NCBI GenBank assembly: GCA_964607425.1
Contig: CAZSKQ010000007.1
Span: 1-64,000 of the forward strand
DNA from: IDS-8 sp964607425
Lineage (GTDB): Bacteria > Pseudomonadota > Gammaproteobacteria > Steroidobacterales > Woeseiaceae
Direction of reading: 5' to 3'
DNA length: 64,000 bases
This document shows, piece after piece, positions 54,420 to 62,812 of this stretch. Under the pieces are notes generated by a model that was not told the DNA's origin, did not search any database, and saw only the letters and a list, made by a program, of their open reading frames with translations. Within the stretch, counting starts at the first letter, position 1. Every line of letters starts with the position of its first letter. The position numbers and the translations under genes are program-made.

Positions 54420-55859
54420 TCACCGTGTAAATGCATTTGCCCGAAAATCATCTCTCAACCAGAAGGCTTTGTAGCCGTTCCGGTAGCCGAAGAATTCGCC
54501 GTACGCGTCACCGTTCGTGTCTCCCGGCTCGACATCGCCGCCGAAGGTATACACCGGGCGATCGCGGTAAGCCCACACGCGCAAGGCGTTTGCCTGGTCA
54601 GGCGAGGCAAGGTGGCCGGTGTTCGGATCGATTGTCAGCACGGTCCAGAGCCGGCTCGCGCTTTCGGCGCCCGCCGGGGCCTGCACGTACGGGAAGGTCT
54701 CGCGACAGAGCTCCGGATCGCCGTTACCACAAATCGCGAGGCGGTACACCTGCGGTGTCGTCGGGTGATCGCATGCCAGTTGATCGAACGCATCGTCCGC
54801 GCAGGCATAGGTATAGATGGTCATGCCGTGCGCATCGGCGAGCACCTGGCCGATGCGTGCATCCTGCACGGTAAAGCCTTCCGGCGGGGGGAGGGCTCGC
54901 TGGGTGTAAACATTGTGCCAGCCCGAAATATCACTACCGATGAGGCTGCGAGTGCGCGGGTCCTGCCTGTAGGTATACAGCGGCTTGCCCTTGAAGGCCC
55001 ACTGGTTGATTCCCGGCGTGCGTTCGACGACCGTCCAGTCGCCGCGCTCCATCACCTTCCCCGGAGCTCGCACCGGTGCCCAGGTTTCCAGGCAGGCGTC
55101 GGAGCAATTGGACTTGTTGACCTCGTCGCCGTCCCACGTGTAGACCGAGAAACCATCCTCGGTCACGAGCAAGCGGCCGGTCGTCATCGGTATCACCTGG
55201 AAGCCGGGGGGAATGGCAGACGGCGGCCCCGCGGGAACCCGAACGGCTGGCGAGTCGTTCCCTTCCTGGATTTTCGTGGCGCCGAGTACGTCGCCCGGCT
55301 CCTGATCCAGCACGGACGTGTAAAGCGGATAACCGTCATAGGCCCACTGCTTCGCGCCATCCGCGCGTGCAACGAGCGTCCAGGCACCCACCGGCTCGGC
55401 ACCCTCGGCGGCGATCACCGGCGGCCATACGTCGACGCAGCTCGGGCGCTCATCGAGCTCCGGCAACAACAAGCCCTCGGGGTACGGACTCATCAAACCC
55501 GACGTTACCCGCAGGACCTCATCGGTGCACTGCGATACGCCGGCCTGGCGATCGCCGGTCGAACCGTTGCGCAGGTCCTTCTGGGGCCACTTGTAAAGTG
55601 TCTTTCCGCTCGCATCGGCGAAGACCGGCCCTTCCAATTCCGTGACAATTACCTGGATGCCCGGCGGCATCGGCACGCGTGCGTATGCTTCCTGCGTCGC
55701 GTCCTCCGGCGATTGCCAGTACTCCGGGGCGGGCCACGCGGTGAGCGTAGTGGGGACAATATCGGCGGCCTCGGCATCGGTCCCCGTAACCGGTACCGTT
55801 AGCGCAGTCAGCGCGAAAACCAGTGCGCCTGCCGTCAGGCTCCGAATCGGTCGTATCAC
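54420..55859 (-). CDS. Secreted PF03640-type repeat protein (COG4315)
   Basis: The 479-residue product has a signal peptide (SLTAGALVFALTALTVPVTG) and six short repeats of the Yx(FWY)xxD kind known from secreted repeat of unknown function proteins: TLYKWPQKD, LYTSVLDQEPGD, FSVYTWDGDEVN, LYTYRQDP, TIYTYACADD and VYTFGGDVEPGD. They come in three pairs, where one member has a two-cysteine segment (e.g. SNCSDACLETWAPV) and the other follows a WAY/WAF start. Proteins with this repeat often accompany secreted oxidoreductases, but the role is unknown. It lies between the DUF1552 gene and the unknown secreted gene. Confidence 0.8.
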   Translation of the reverse strand: MIRPIRSLTAGALVFALTALTVPVTGTDAEAADIVPTTLTAWPAPEYWQSPEDATQEAYARVPMPPGIQVIVTELEGPVFADASGKTLYKWPQKDLRNGSTGDRQAGVSQCTDEVLRVTSGLMSPYPEGLLLPELDERPSCVDVWPPVIAAEGAEPVGAWTLVARADGAKQWAYDGYPLYTSVLDQEPGDVLGATKIQEGNDSPAVRVPAGPPSAIPPGFQVIPMTTGRLLVTEDGFSVYTWDGDEVNKSNCSDACLETWAPVRAPGKVMERGDWTVVERTPGINQWAFKGKPLYTYRQDPRTRSLIGSDISGWHNVYTQRALPPPEGFTVQDARIGQVLADAHGMTIYTYACADDAFDQLACDHPTTPQVYRLAICGNGDPELCRETFPYVQAPAGAESASRLWTVLTIDPNTGHLASPDQANALRVWAYRDRPVYTFGGDVEPGDTNGDAYGEFFGYRNGYKAFWLRDDFRANAFTR

Positions 55860-55977
55860 CGGGCAATCTCCCTCTGCTGATCAGAACACTGGCACCACGC
55901 CCGGAGAACTCCGCCCGGCCGGGAACCCGGCCGAACGGAGTGTGGACTCTCCCCGGAGTGGTCGATCGAACTAGCGC

Positions 55978-57315
55978 TCAAACGAGGATCTCGCCGACCT
56001 CGTTGGAGGTCTCGTTGCTCCGGGTGCCCCACGAGGGTGCCTGTACACCCATCAGGCGCAGGGCCGTGTAGCCTACCCGCGTGCCGGCCGTACCCTTCAG
56101 GTCGATGTGCAGGCCGGTCTTGACCTTGCCCCCGGCGCGACCAGCGGTGAACACCGGCATTCCGTCGAGGGTGTGGGTCCTGGCATAACCGTGATCGGTC
56201 GTGGCGTAGATAAAGACGTTATCGAGAAGCGTGCCATCGCCTTCCCTGATCTTCGTGAATGCCTCGACGAACTCGGCCCAAGACTCCATGGCTCGCCGCG
56301 TGAACCAGGAACACTGCGGCTGATAGCCGAGATGCGGATCGACGGGCTCTTCGTGAGTCGTGGTGTGGTGCGGCTTCGGATAGCCCGCCATGATGATCGA
56401 GGACGAAGAAGAAGCGTAGGCCATGTTGAAGACACGCGTCTGGTCGCAGGCCAGCGCCATTACGAGCAGCTCCGTCATCATGCGATGGCGCAGCGCGACG
56501 GTATCCGCCTCCTTGTCCATCGAAGGATCGGCCAATGGCGCCTGGCCGGGACGGCAGGCAGCGATCGGCTCCGGCTTCTGGAGACGCTGGACAAACTGGT
56601 TCTCGAGCTGGCGCAGGCCGGTGAAGTACTGGTCCAGGCGGGCCCGATCACTCGCCCCTACATTCTTCATCAGCGACCGCGTCTCGTCCATGACGCTGGA
56701 GAGCACGCTCTTGCGCACCATCACCCGCGGATCGGGAGTGAACGTGGCCGCGTTCGGATCCGGGAACTCCGGTCCGAACAACCGCGTGTAGAACTGCAGC
56801 GGCGACCACTCCGGCGGATTTGGCGTCACGCTGTTCTGGTAACTGTAGGTACTGCGCACGTCGCCCGTGGCGGTTGCCGTCAGCGACTTGAAGCGCGTGG
56901 TGCGGCCAATCTGGTTCGCCACCGTGACGTCAATGGTCTCGCCGGGGATATCGTTGCTGTCCTTCGGCGCCGCACCGGTGCGCGCAATCACCCAACCGGT
57001 GTAATGGCAAAGGTTCTGGTACGTATCCCGAAAAGCCGTGGTGTTGGTGATCAGGTTCACGTGATCGCGCACCCTGTCCCAGGAGGCGATCTCCGGAGGC
57101 AGGTCGTAGCCGGCGCCCAGCTTCTTCGGCACGAAGATGTTGGACGTCATCCCCAGGCCATAGCCCCAGGTGCCGAAGCGCACCGGCATCGAAGCCCCCG
57201 AGGCGAGTGCCGTGCCATTCTCGTTCAGAAAGCAATCCAGCAAAGGAAGCGCAATCGTCACCGCACTGCCGTTCAGCATGCCCTTCAATACGCGGCGCCT
57301 GCTCAATTTGCCCAT
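55978..57315 (-). CDS. DUF1552 protein with Tat-type signal
   Basis: The 445-residue product starts at ATG 57313-57315 after AGGAGAAATGAA and begins MGKLSRRRVLKGMLNG, a twin-arginine export signal, so it is probably folded, perhaps with a cofactor, before export. The rest matches DUF1552: FVPKKLGAGYDLPPEI, LLVMALACDQTRVFNMAYASSSS, and the end DGTLLDNVFIYATTDHGYARTHTLDGMP. The alkaline-phosphatase-like GNRxD layout is reminiscent of sulfatase-like folds but no catalytic set is proven. It starts 56 bases after the DUF1592 gene, the usual partner of DUF1552 in planctomycetes, myxobacteria and some gammaproteobacteria. Confidence 0.85.
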   Translation of the reverse strand: MGKLSRRRVLKGMLNGSAVTIALPLLDCFLNENGTALASGASMPVRFGTWGYGLGMTSNIFVPKKLGAGYDLPPEIASWDRVRDHVNLITNTTAFRDTYQNLCHYTGWVIARTGAAPKDSNDIPGETIDVTVANQIGRTTRFKSLTATATGDVRSTYSYQNSVTPNPPEWSPLQFYTRLFGPEFPDPNAATFTPDPRVMVRKSVLSSVMDETRSLMKNVGASDRARLDQYFTGLRQLENQFVQRLQKPEPIAACRPGQAPLADPSMDKEADTVALRHRMMTELLVMALACDQTRVFNMAYASSSSSIIMAGYPKPHHTTTHEEPVDPHLGYQPQCSWFTRRAMESWAEFVEAFTKIREGDGTLLDNVFIYATTDHGYARTHTLDGMPVFTAGRAGGKVKTGLHIDLKGTAGTRVGYTALRLMGVQAPSWGTRSNETSNEVGEILV

Positions 57316-57371
57316 TTCATTTCTCCTGATCGCCTGTTGCTCTGCGAACATCTCGCCTTATGGATTCGAAT

Positions 57372-59111
57372 CTAACTCAGCGGCTTCTGCGCCGCGGTGT
57401 TTTCCGTCACTGTTACCGTACTATCCTGGTTGCGCTCCGGCTGCCGTTCAGCCGGGGCGGCGGGTTCCGGGTCTGTCCTGATCCGCGAAAAAGCGTCGCT
57501 GAGCGCGATTGTTCGCAGCAGACCGGGAACCCGGTAGCCCTCGGTCGCGAAGTTCTCGTTCAGGTACTCCAGGAGCGCCCGGTCTTCCGGGCTGGTCGGC
57601 CCGCCGGTGCCGTAGCTGAAGACACGCTCCACGAGGCAACTCGGCAGGGCCGGGTTGTCGTGCAGCGCCAGCGCGAGTCCCGCGACGTTGTCGTATTCCA
57701 CTCCGTCCAGCATGCCGCTCGTGTCGATCAGCACGCCGTTTTGCTTGAGCCGATAGCTCCCCGCGCCGTTGAAGTTCTCCAGCGCCAGGCCAATCGGGTC
57801 CATGATCTTGTGGCAGCCGGCACAGGAGGGGTTCTCCACGTGCTGAGCCACCCGCGCACGCTGCGTGGGATAGTCCGAGTCGGGGTTCTCCAGGGCTGAA
57901 AAATCCACTCCCGGCGGCGGCGGCGGCACCGTCTGGCACAAAAATACCTCACGTACCGCCATGCCCCGCAGGGTGGGCGAGCTGCGCCCGGGGTGAGCAT
58001 TCAATGCCAGGAAGCTCACGTGCCCCTGCAGGCCGATACGCGCACTGTCGGGTGGGAACGTGTATGGAGCCCACCCGGTGGTCGTTGCCGGCATTCCGTA
58101 GAGCGCCGCGAGGACCGGAGAGATGAACGTCGAGCGGGTCGTGTACAGGTCCCGATAGTCCTGTTCGTTCGTGACCAGGTGATCGATCACGGTGCGCAGC
58201 GTCTGCTCCCGGGCAGCCGCCGCCGTCACGCTCGTGAACGTGGGGTATATGAGAGGGTCCTTGGAAAGCGTTGCGAATTCATCGAACCTGAGCATGTCGG
58301 AGAAGAACGCGCGCACCCCGTCGACAAGCCGCGGGCTCGCCATCATCCTGTCGACGCTGCGAACGAGCCCCGCCTTGGTTTGCAGCTCACCGTTCGCGGC
58401 GGCATCGAGCAACCCACTGTCCGGGCTGGCGTTCCAGAGGAAGAAACTCAGCCGCGAGGCCAGCGAGTAAGCGTCCAGGCGCAGGTTGCCTTTTGCTTTC
58501 GGATCCGGCTCTGCATGCTCGACGATAAAGAGCACGTTGGGGCTGATCAGCATCCCCTCCAGCGCGACCGCGAGACCGGCATAGAAGTCATTGAGCTTCG
58601 TAGCCGCCTGTGCCGCGCCTTCGACATAGGCCGTGAGCTCGACGTCGGACAGGGGGCGCCGGTACAGAAGACGCCCCGTCTCCGACAGGAACTCGGTAGC
58701 ACATTGGGCGTCCGGGGCATCGATCGACGCAGGAGTACAGGGAATCAGGTAGTCACGATGTTGAGCATCCACCACCTGGGCCGCCACGCTGGAGGCGGCG
58801 CGCTGGAACTGCTGGAGCTTCGTGTCGCTGATGCCCTCGCTGGCGGCGCTGTTGGCCAGCAGTCCATCCCGGCGCTGCAACGGCGGAAACTCAACTTCCA
58901 AATCGATGCTGGGTCCGAAAATGTACTCCAGCGAGTTCAGGTATTGCTCCGTGGTGATGACGCGAATATGCGGTTCGGTGCCGGGATTCTCGGGCTCCTG
59001 CGGCGCACAGCCGAACAGGAACGCACCCACTACGCCAAGCAAACAGCCGTAAAGCGCACGCAGGCTCGATCTCTGGTTCCCCGGGAGCGAATTTTTCGCA
59101 AGCAAACGCAT
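57372..59111 (-). CDS. DUF1592/DUF1588-type c-heme lipoprotein
   Basis: The 579-residue product has a lipoprotein signal (GVVGAFLFGCAP, lipid on Cys) and the domain string of the planctomycete-type cytochrome-like proteins: an early helical DUF1595-like part (TTEQYLNSLEYIFGP, LLYRRPLSDVELTAYVEG), DUF1592 (LASRLSFFLWNASPDSGLLDAAANG), DUF1588 (AHPGRSSPTLRGMAVREVFLCQTVPPPPP) and DUF1585 near the end. The CxxCH heme motif is CAGCH, near residue 427, within NPSCAGCHKIMDPIGLALENF. It is membrane-anchored in the periplasm or on the surface and probably carries electrons with DUF1552. It is the first gene of the four-gene operon driven by the promoter at 59208. Confidence 0.88.
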   Translation of the reverse strand: MRLLAKNSLPGNQRSSLRALYGCLLGVVGAFLFGCAPQEPENPGTEPHIRVITTEQYLNSLEYIFGPSIDLEVEFPPLQRRDGLLANSAASEGISDTKLQQFQRAASSVAAQVVDAQHRDYLIPCTPASIDAPDAQCATEFLSETGRLLYRRPLSDVELTAYVEGAAQAATKLNDFYAGLAVALEGMLISPNVLFIVEHAEPDPKAKGNLRLDAYSLASRLSFFLWNASPDSGLLDAAANGELQTKAGLVRSVDRMMASPRLVDGVRAFFSDMLRFDEFATLSKDPLIYPTFTSVTAAAAREQTLRTVIDHLVTNEQDYRDLYTTRSTFISPVLAALYGMPATTTGWAPYTFPPDSARIGLQGHVSFLALNAHPGRSSPTLRGMAVREVFLCQTVPPPPPGVDFSALENPDSDYPTQRARVAQHVENPSCAGCHKIMDPIGLALENFNGAGSYRLKQNGVLIDTSGMLDGVEYDNVAGLALALHDNPALPSCLVERVFSYGTGGPTSPEDRALLEYLNENFATEGYRVPGLLRTIALSDAFSRIRTDPEPAAPAERQPERNQDSTVTVTENTAAQKPLS

Positions 59112-59464
59112 CTACTGCCCCTCTAGTGCTGTCCCTGCAGCCGCTTAGCGGCTAACTTCACAACTCTTAAAGTTATGAATTTCTTTGAGAAATTTTTGAC
59201 AGTCTCGATTCTACGACGGCCGGGCACAATGTCAATTGACGTCTGTGCAGTGGAAGCATCCTTCCCCGAAACGCACCGCTCCAGCAACAGTGTGTCTTAA
59301 ACGCGGCTCACGGGGAGATGAATCCGCAGCGCTGCGCCTGCGGGGTTTTGCTGCAGCGCGAACATGCGCGAAGCGGGTTTGTTGCCGCGCACTGCCGGCG
59401 TTTCACTATGTGCCGTTCAGGCTTGACGTTCCACTATATGCGCGCAGCGTCTTCTCGTGCGCGT
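59112..59464. other. Intergenic region holding the DUF1592 operon promoter
   Basis: These 353 bases separate the DUF1592 gene from the S46 peptidase gene, both on the minus strand. The left part is AT-rich and holds the promoter annotated at 59208-59235 and its leader. On the right, CCGCAG and CTGCGG arms with GGTTTT after them (about 59322-59350, plus strand) look like a terminator but face no plus-strand gene. No coding sequence is supported. Confidence 0.5.
59208..59235 (-). promoter_or_regulatory. Sigma70-type promoter of the DUF1592 operon
   Basis: On the minus strand a perfect -35 box TTGACA (59230-59235) and a near-consensus -10 box TAGAAT (59208-59213) are spaced by 16 bases. The start codon of the DUF1592 gene lies about 97 bases downstream, leaving a leader of about 90 bases with an AT-rich, partly self-complementary stretch (AAATTTCTCAAAGAAATT). 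Confidence 0.75.
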
Positions 59465-61549
59465 TTACTCCGCGACGGTCAGCTCGTCTAACAAGCGCTG
59501 CGCCCCGTACACTTTATCGAGCGCTTCGAGCATGATCGCGGCGTCCACGGCCACGGTGCGATTTACGGCGGGGTCGAACCAGTAGGCGCCGGCGATCGAA
59601 TGGATGTTGCCGTCGAAAGCAATCCCGACCAGTGCACCATCGGCGGCGATGACCGGGCTGCCGGAGTTGCCGCCGGTGATGTCGGTCGTGGCCACGAAGT
59701 TGAAGGGAGTAGACGGATCGAGCGCCTCCCGCGCCTCATGCCAGCTTTCCGGCAGCGCGAACGGCGGTTCGCCGGTGGCGCGCTCGAACAGCCGTTCTGT
59801 GTGTGTGAACGGTTCGACGAGCTCGCCCTTTTCCGTCCAGCCCTCGACAGCGCCGTAGGTGACGCGCAGCGTGAAGGTTGCATCAGGATAGGTATTCGTG
59901 CCGTAGATGCGGAAGCGCGCGTCCGCGATCATTTCCTCGCCGCGCCTGACGGGCGCTTCGACCTCGTTTTCGAAACGCTCGCGGAGTGCGCGAGCCTCGT
60001 CATCGATGGCCAGCGCCAGCTTGATCATCGGATCGTCGCTGGCCTTGACGGCCGTCGCGCCGCCTTCCCACAGCTCACGGCGGTACTCCACCTCATCCAG
60101 CCGGCTGCCTTCCACGAGCCTCGCCGCGAGCCGTTCCGGCGATGCCTTGCCCAGCACCATCCGGACGTAAGGGCTGTCCGGGCCGAGGTACTCGCGCAGC
60201 TTCTCCAGCGAGTATTGGAGCGTCAGCTTTTCATACCCCGCATCGAACGGCCGGTCGGCCAGAAGCTGCGACTCGATGCGCGGCAGCGCGGCTTCGGTGT
60301 ATTCCCGCAGGCGCTCCTCGTTGGGCTTTTCCCGCTCGGCGGTACCGCGGACGATGTCACGCGCGTAATCGAACAGGTCGCCGTTGAACGCAGCCGCATC
60401 CTCGATGAACAGGTGCTCCTCGTACATATTACGCTGCACCTCCATCGCGTCTTCGATCATGCTCCATGCGCTGCCGTACCGGTCTGCCAGCCGCCGGTCC
60501 GCCGCCACGGCTTCCCGGAGCTCGCGTTCCTGAGCCGCTTTTTGCCCCATCATCTCGTCGTTCAACAGCGCCTTCAGCTGATTGCGGCGCACCTTGATGC
60601 CGTTCTCGATACCGAGAATGCGTTGCTGCACCGCGCGCGCTGCGGCATCGCTCGTGTCGCCCCAGGCCAGCATCCGGCCGCGGAGTTCCGAATAGCGGAT
60701 GAGCCAGGTCGGATAGACGACATCACGCAGGAAATCGAGCTGCGCCATCGTAAGCTGACGATCCGTCGAGCCGGGGTGGCCGGTAACGAAAACGGGATCT
60801 CCGGACCGCGGTCCGGCGCCGCGCCAGGTCAGGTAGTTTGGCGTCCTGGCCGGTTTCCCATCCTCGTACGCGCGCAGGAAGGACATGTCGAGGCACCAGC
60901 GGGGGAAGTTGAAGTTATCGGGGTCCCCGCCGAAAGCCGCGACGGCGAGCTCCGGGGCGAACACGAGCCGCACGTCGTTGTAGCGCCGGTATTCGTAGAT
61001 GAAGTACTGCCCGCCATCGTAGAGCGTGACCGCCTCGCAGCGCCGCTCGCCGCCGGACGCTTTCTCGCAGGCCGCTTCCAGCCGGGTGAGAGCCGCCTTG
61101 CGGGCGTCGTTCGCCGCGGCGGCGGGAAGCCCCGCCGTGGCGTCGGCAACCTCATCGGTAACTTCCCTGAACGCCACCAGCACGGAAACCTGCTGGCCGG
61201 GGCAGCGCAGCTCCTCGTCGGCCGACCGGGCGTAGAAGCCCTCGTCCGAAAGGTTGCGCTGGTCGGTGCTGAGATTCCGGATGCAGCCCCAGGTGCAGTG
61301 ATTGTTCGTGAGAATCAAACCATCCGGCGAAGCGAAGGAGCCGGTGCAGCCGTTTTCCAGGCGCGTGGTCGAGAGTTGCGCCGAACGGAGCCACGCATCG
61401 GTTACTGCTACCCCGTACTTGTCAGCAACGTCCGCGGAGGGAAAGTTGTCGATGGTCCACATTCCTTCGTCGGCCCGGACTGCCGGGAGTAAGACGAGGA
61501 CCGCAACGCAGGCGCATAGCGCACGGTGCAGGAAACCGGGCTGGGTCAT
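59465..61549 (-). CDS. S46-family dipeptidyl-peptidase (DPP7-like)
   Basis: The 694-residue product starts at ATG 61547-61549 (AGGA seven bases upstream), with a signal peptide ending AVRA. The chymotrypsin-like halves carry the triad: His in LTNNHCTWG, Asp in FGGDPDNFNFPR and Ser in GGNSGSPV, with a helical insertion between. S46 enzymes remove N-terminal dipeptides from oligopeptides in the periplasm. Eighteen residues after the catalytic Ser the S1-pocket residue is Gly (AFDGN), as in DPP7, which prefers hydrophobic residues, rather than the Arg of DPP11. It would finish peptides imported by the neighbouring receptors. The frame is open upstream to 61702 without support. Confidence 0.92.
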   Translation of the reverse strand: MTQPGFLHRALCACVAVLVLLPAVRADEGMWTIDNFPSADVADKYGVAVTDAWLRSAQLSTTRLENGCTGSFASPDGLILTNNHCTWGCIRNLSTDQRNLSDEGFYARSADEELRCPGQQVSVLVAFREVTDEVADATAGLPAAAANDARKAALTRLEAACEKASGGERRCEAVTLYDGGQYFIYEYRRYNDVRLVFAPELAVAAFGGDPDNFNFPRWCLDMSFLRAYEDGKPARTPNYLTWRGAGPRSGDPVFVTGHPGSTDRQLTMAQLDFLRDVVYPTWLIRYSELRGRMLAWGDTSDAAARAVQQRILGIENGIKVRRNQLKALLNDEMMGQKAAQERELREAVAADRRLADRYGSAWSMIEDAMEVQRNMYEEHLFIEDAAAFNGDLFDYARDIVRGTAEREKPNEERLREYTEAALPRIESQLLADRPFDAGYEKLTLQYSLEKLREYLGPDSPYVRMVLGKASPERLAARLVEGSRLDEVEYRRELWEGGATAVKASDDPMIKLALAIDDEARALRERFENEVEAPVRRGEEMIADARFRIYGTNTYPDATFTLRVTYGAVEGWTEKGELVEPFTHTERLFERATGEPPFALPESWHEAREALDPSTPFNFVATTDITGGNSGSPVIAADGALVGIAFDGNIHSIAGAYWFDPAVNRTVAVDAAIMLEALDKVYGAQRLLDELTVAE

Positions 61550-61631
61550 GGGGTGTTCCTTTGAGGATTCGGACACCCTCTCCATTCCAGCAGACATGCC
61601 CCGTGAAGACAACTGCCAGGAAAGGTCATTT

Positions 61632-61655
61632 GCAGGAGCGCGCACTGCGCGCGAA
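61632..61655 (+). repeat. Degenerate single REP, GCGCGC subtype
   Basis: The 24-base element has head GCAGGA in place of GTAGGA, arms GCGCGC around ACT, and tail GAA. It resembles the pair at 7294-7364 and lies between the S46 gene and folD. Confidence 0.6.
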
Positions 61656-61737
61656 CCCCCAACGGCCAACATGCGCCACCAGCGTGACTGACTCCGCGGC
61701 ATTGACTGGCGTCAATACCTGCTTGATCGGGAGCGCC

Positions 61738-62619
61738 TCAGCGCAGCCACCCCGCCGCGATCTGCCGCCGGTGAGCCGTGATGGCATTGCGCATCAACAT
61801 AGCCACGGTTACCGGACCCACCCCGCCCGGCACCGGCGTGACCCAGCTCGCGACTTCCTTGACGCTGTCGATCTCGACATCGCCGACGATGCGGTCGTTA
61901 CCCTGCTCGTCCGTCACGTGGTTGATCCCGATGTCGATGACGGCGGCGCCCGGCTTCACCATGTCCGCCTTCAGGAAGTGCGGCTTGCCGACGGCGACGA
62001 GTACCGCATCGGCTCGCCGCGAGTGCGCCGCGACCGAACGCGTCATGTGGTGGCATACGGTCACGGTTGCGCCCTCCGCCATCAGCATGAAGGCGGCCGG
62101 TTTTCCGACGATCTCCGAGTGACCGATCATCACGACTTCGAGGCCGTGCAGGTTCAGCCCGGTTGCTTTGATCAGCTCGACGGACGCCGCGGCCGTGCAC
62201 GGCGCGAGCGCGAGGTCGTTGTAGACGATGTTACCGATGGACGCCGGGTTCATGCCTTCGACGTCCTTCAGCGGATGGATCGCGGATTGCAGGGAGCGCA
62301 CGTGAATTTGCTCCGGCACCGGCCGTTGCAGGATCATGCCGAGCACGTCCGGGTCGTCGTTCATCGCGACCAGCCGGGCCTTGGCATCTTCCTGCGACAG
62401 ATCGGCGGGCCACACCTGTTGCTCGAACGGAATACCTGCTTTTTCTGCGCCCTTGGCCTGGTTGCGGACGTAAACGGCAACCTCCGGCTTCTCGCCGATG
62501 CTGATCGAGACCAGCCGTCCCAGGGGGTGTCGTTCCGACGCAGCGGAAACTTCGTCAGCCACGTCGGCGAGGATGCGGTCACGCAGCGCAATGCCGCTCA
62601 ACAGTCGGTGGTCCTTCAA
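61738..62619 (-). CDS. folD: FolD-family methylenetetrahydrofolate dehydrogenase with Lys-to-Gln change
   Basis: The 293-residue product has FolD family length and fold: AVYVRNQAKGAEKAGIPF, GMILQRPVPEQI, HPLKDVEGMNP, the NADP loop GHSEIVGKPAA and the end PGGVGPVTVAMLMRN. FolD oxidises 5,10-methylene-THF and hydrolyses methenyl-THF. The catalytic Lys of the YVxxK motif (Lys54 in E. coli) is Gln here (YVRNQ), the NADP motif has His for Arg, and QLPLP reads QRPVP. The dehydrogenase may remain while the cyclohydrolase is impaired. It is upstream-adjacent to nothing coupled; the aldolase gene lies 193 bases before it on the same strand. Confidence 0.85.
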   Translation of the reverse strand: MKDHRLLSGIALRDRILADVADEVSAASERHPLGRLVSISIGEKPEVAVYVRNQAKGAEKAGIPFEQQVWPADLSQEDAKARLVAMNDDPDVLGMILQRPVPEQIHVRSLQSAIHPLKDVEGMNPASIGNIVYNDLALAPCTAAASVELIKATGLNLHGLEVVMIGHSEIVGKPAAFMLMAEGATVTVCHHMTRSVAAHSRRADAVLVAVGKPHFLKADMVKPGAAVIDIGINHVTDEQGNDRIVGDVEIDSVKEVASWVTPVPGGVGPVTVAMLMRNAITAHRRQIAAGWLR

Positions 62620-62752
62620 GCAGGTTTTCCTGTTGGGTCGGGAGGGGAGTCATTGTAGTCGGGCACTTCCGCGAACCCGAAGATTCGGCGCCTGCCCGCC
62701 ACATGGTGAAACATTGGTTTCCTGCACTTCCCGCGTGGTGCGGGGGACGTTG

Positions 62753-62785
62753 AAAAAGGCCCCGGCAACTTGCGCGCCGGGGCCT
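62753..62785 (-). terminator. Rho-independent terminator of the aldolase gene
   Basis: AGGCCCCGGC (62757-62766) pairs perfectly with GCCGGGGCCT (62776-62785) around nine bases. On the minus strand the hairpin runs into five T residues (62753-62757 read as A on the plus strand). It begins 28 bases after the aldolase stop, so folD downstream must have its own promoter. Confidence 0.88.
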
Positions 62786-62812
62786 CGTATCGCGAACGTG
62801 CGTCAGCGGGTA

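Noticed and set aside
59322..59350. Terminator-like hairpin with GGTTTT on the plus strand
   Set aside because: No plus-strand gene ends upstream of it; kept only as a remark in the intergenic entry.
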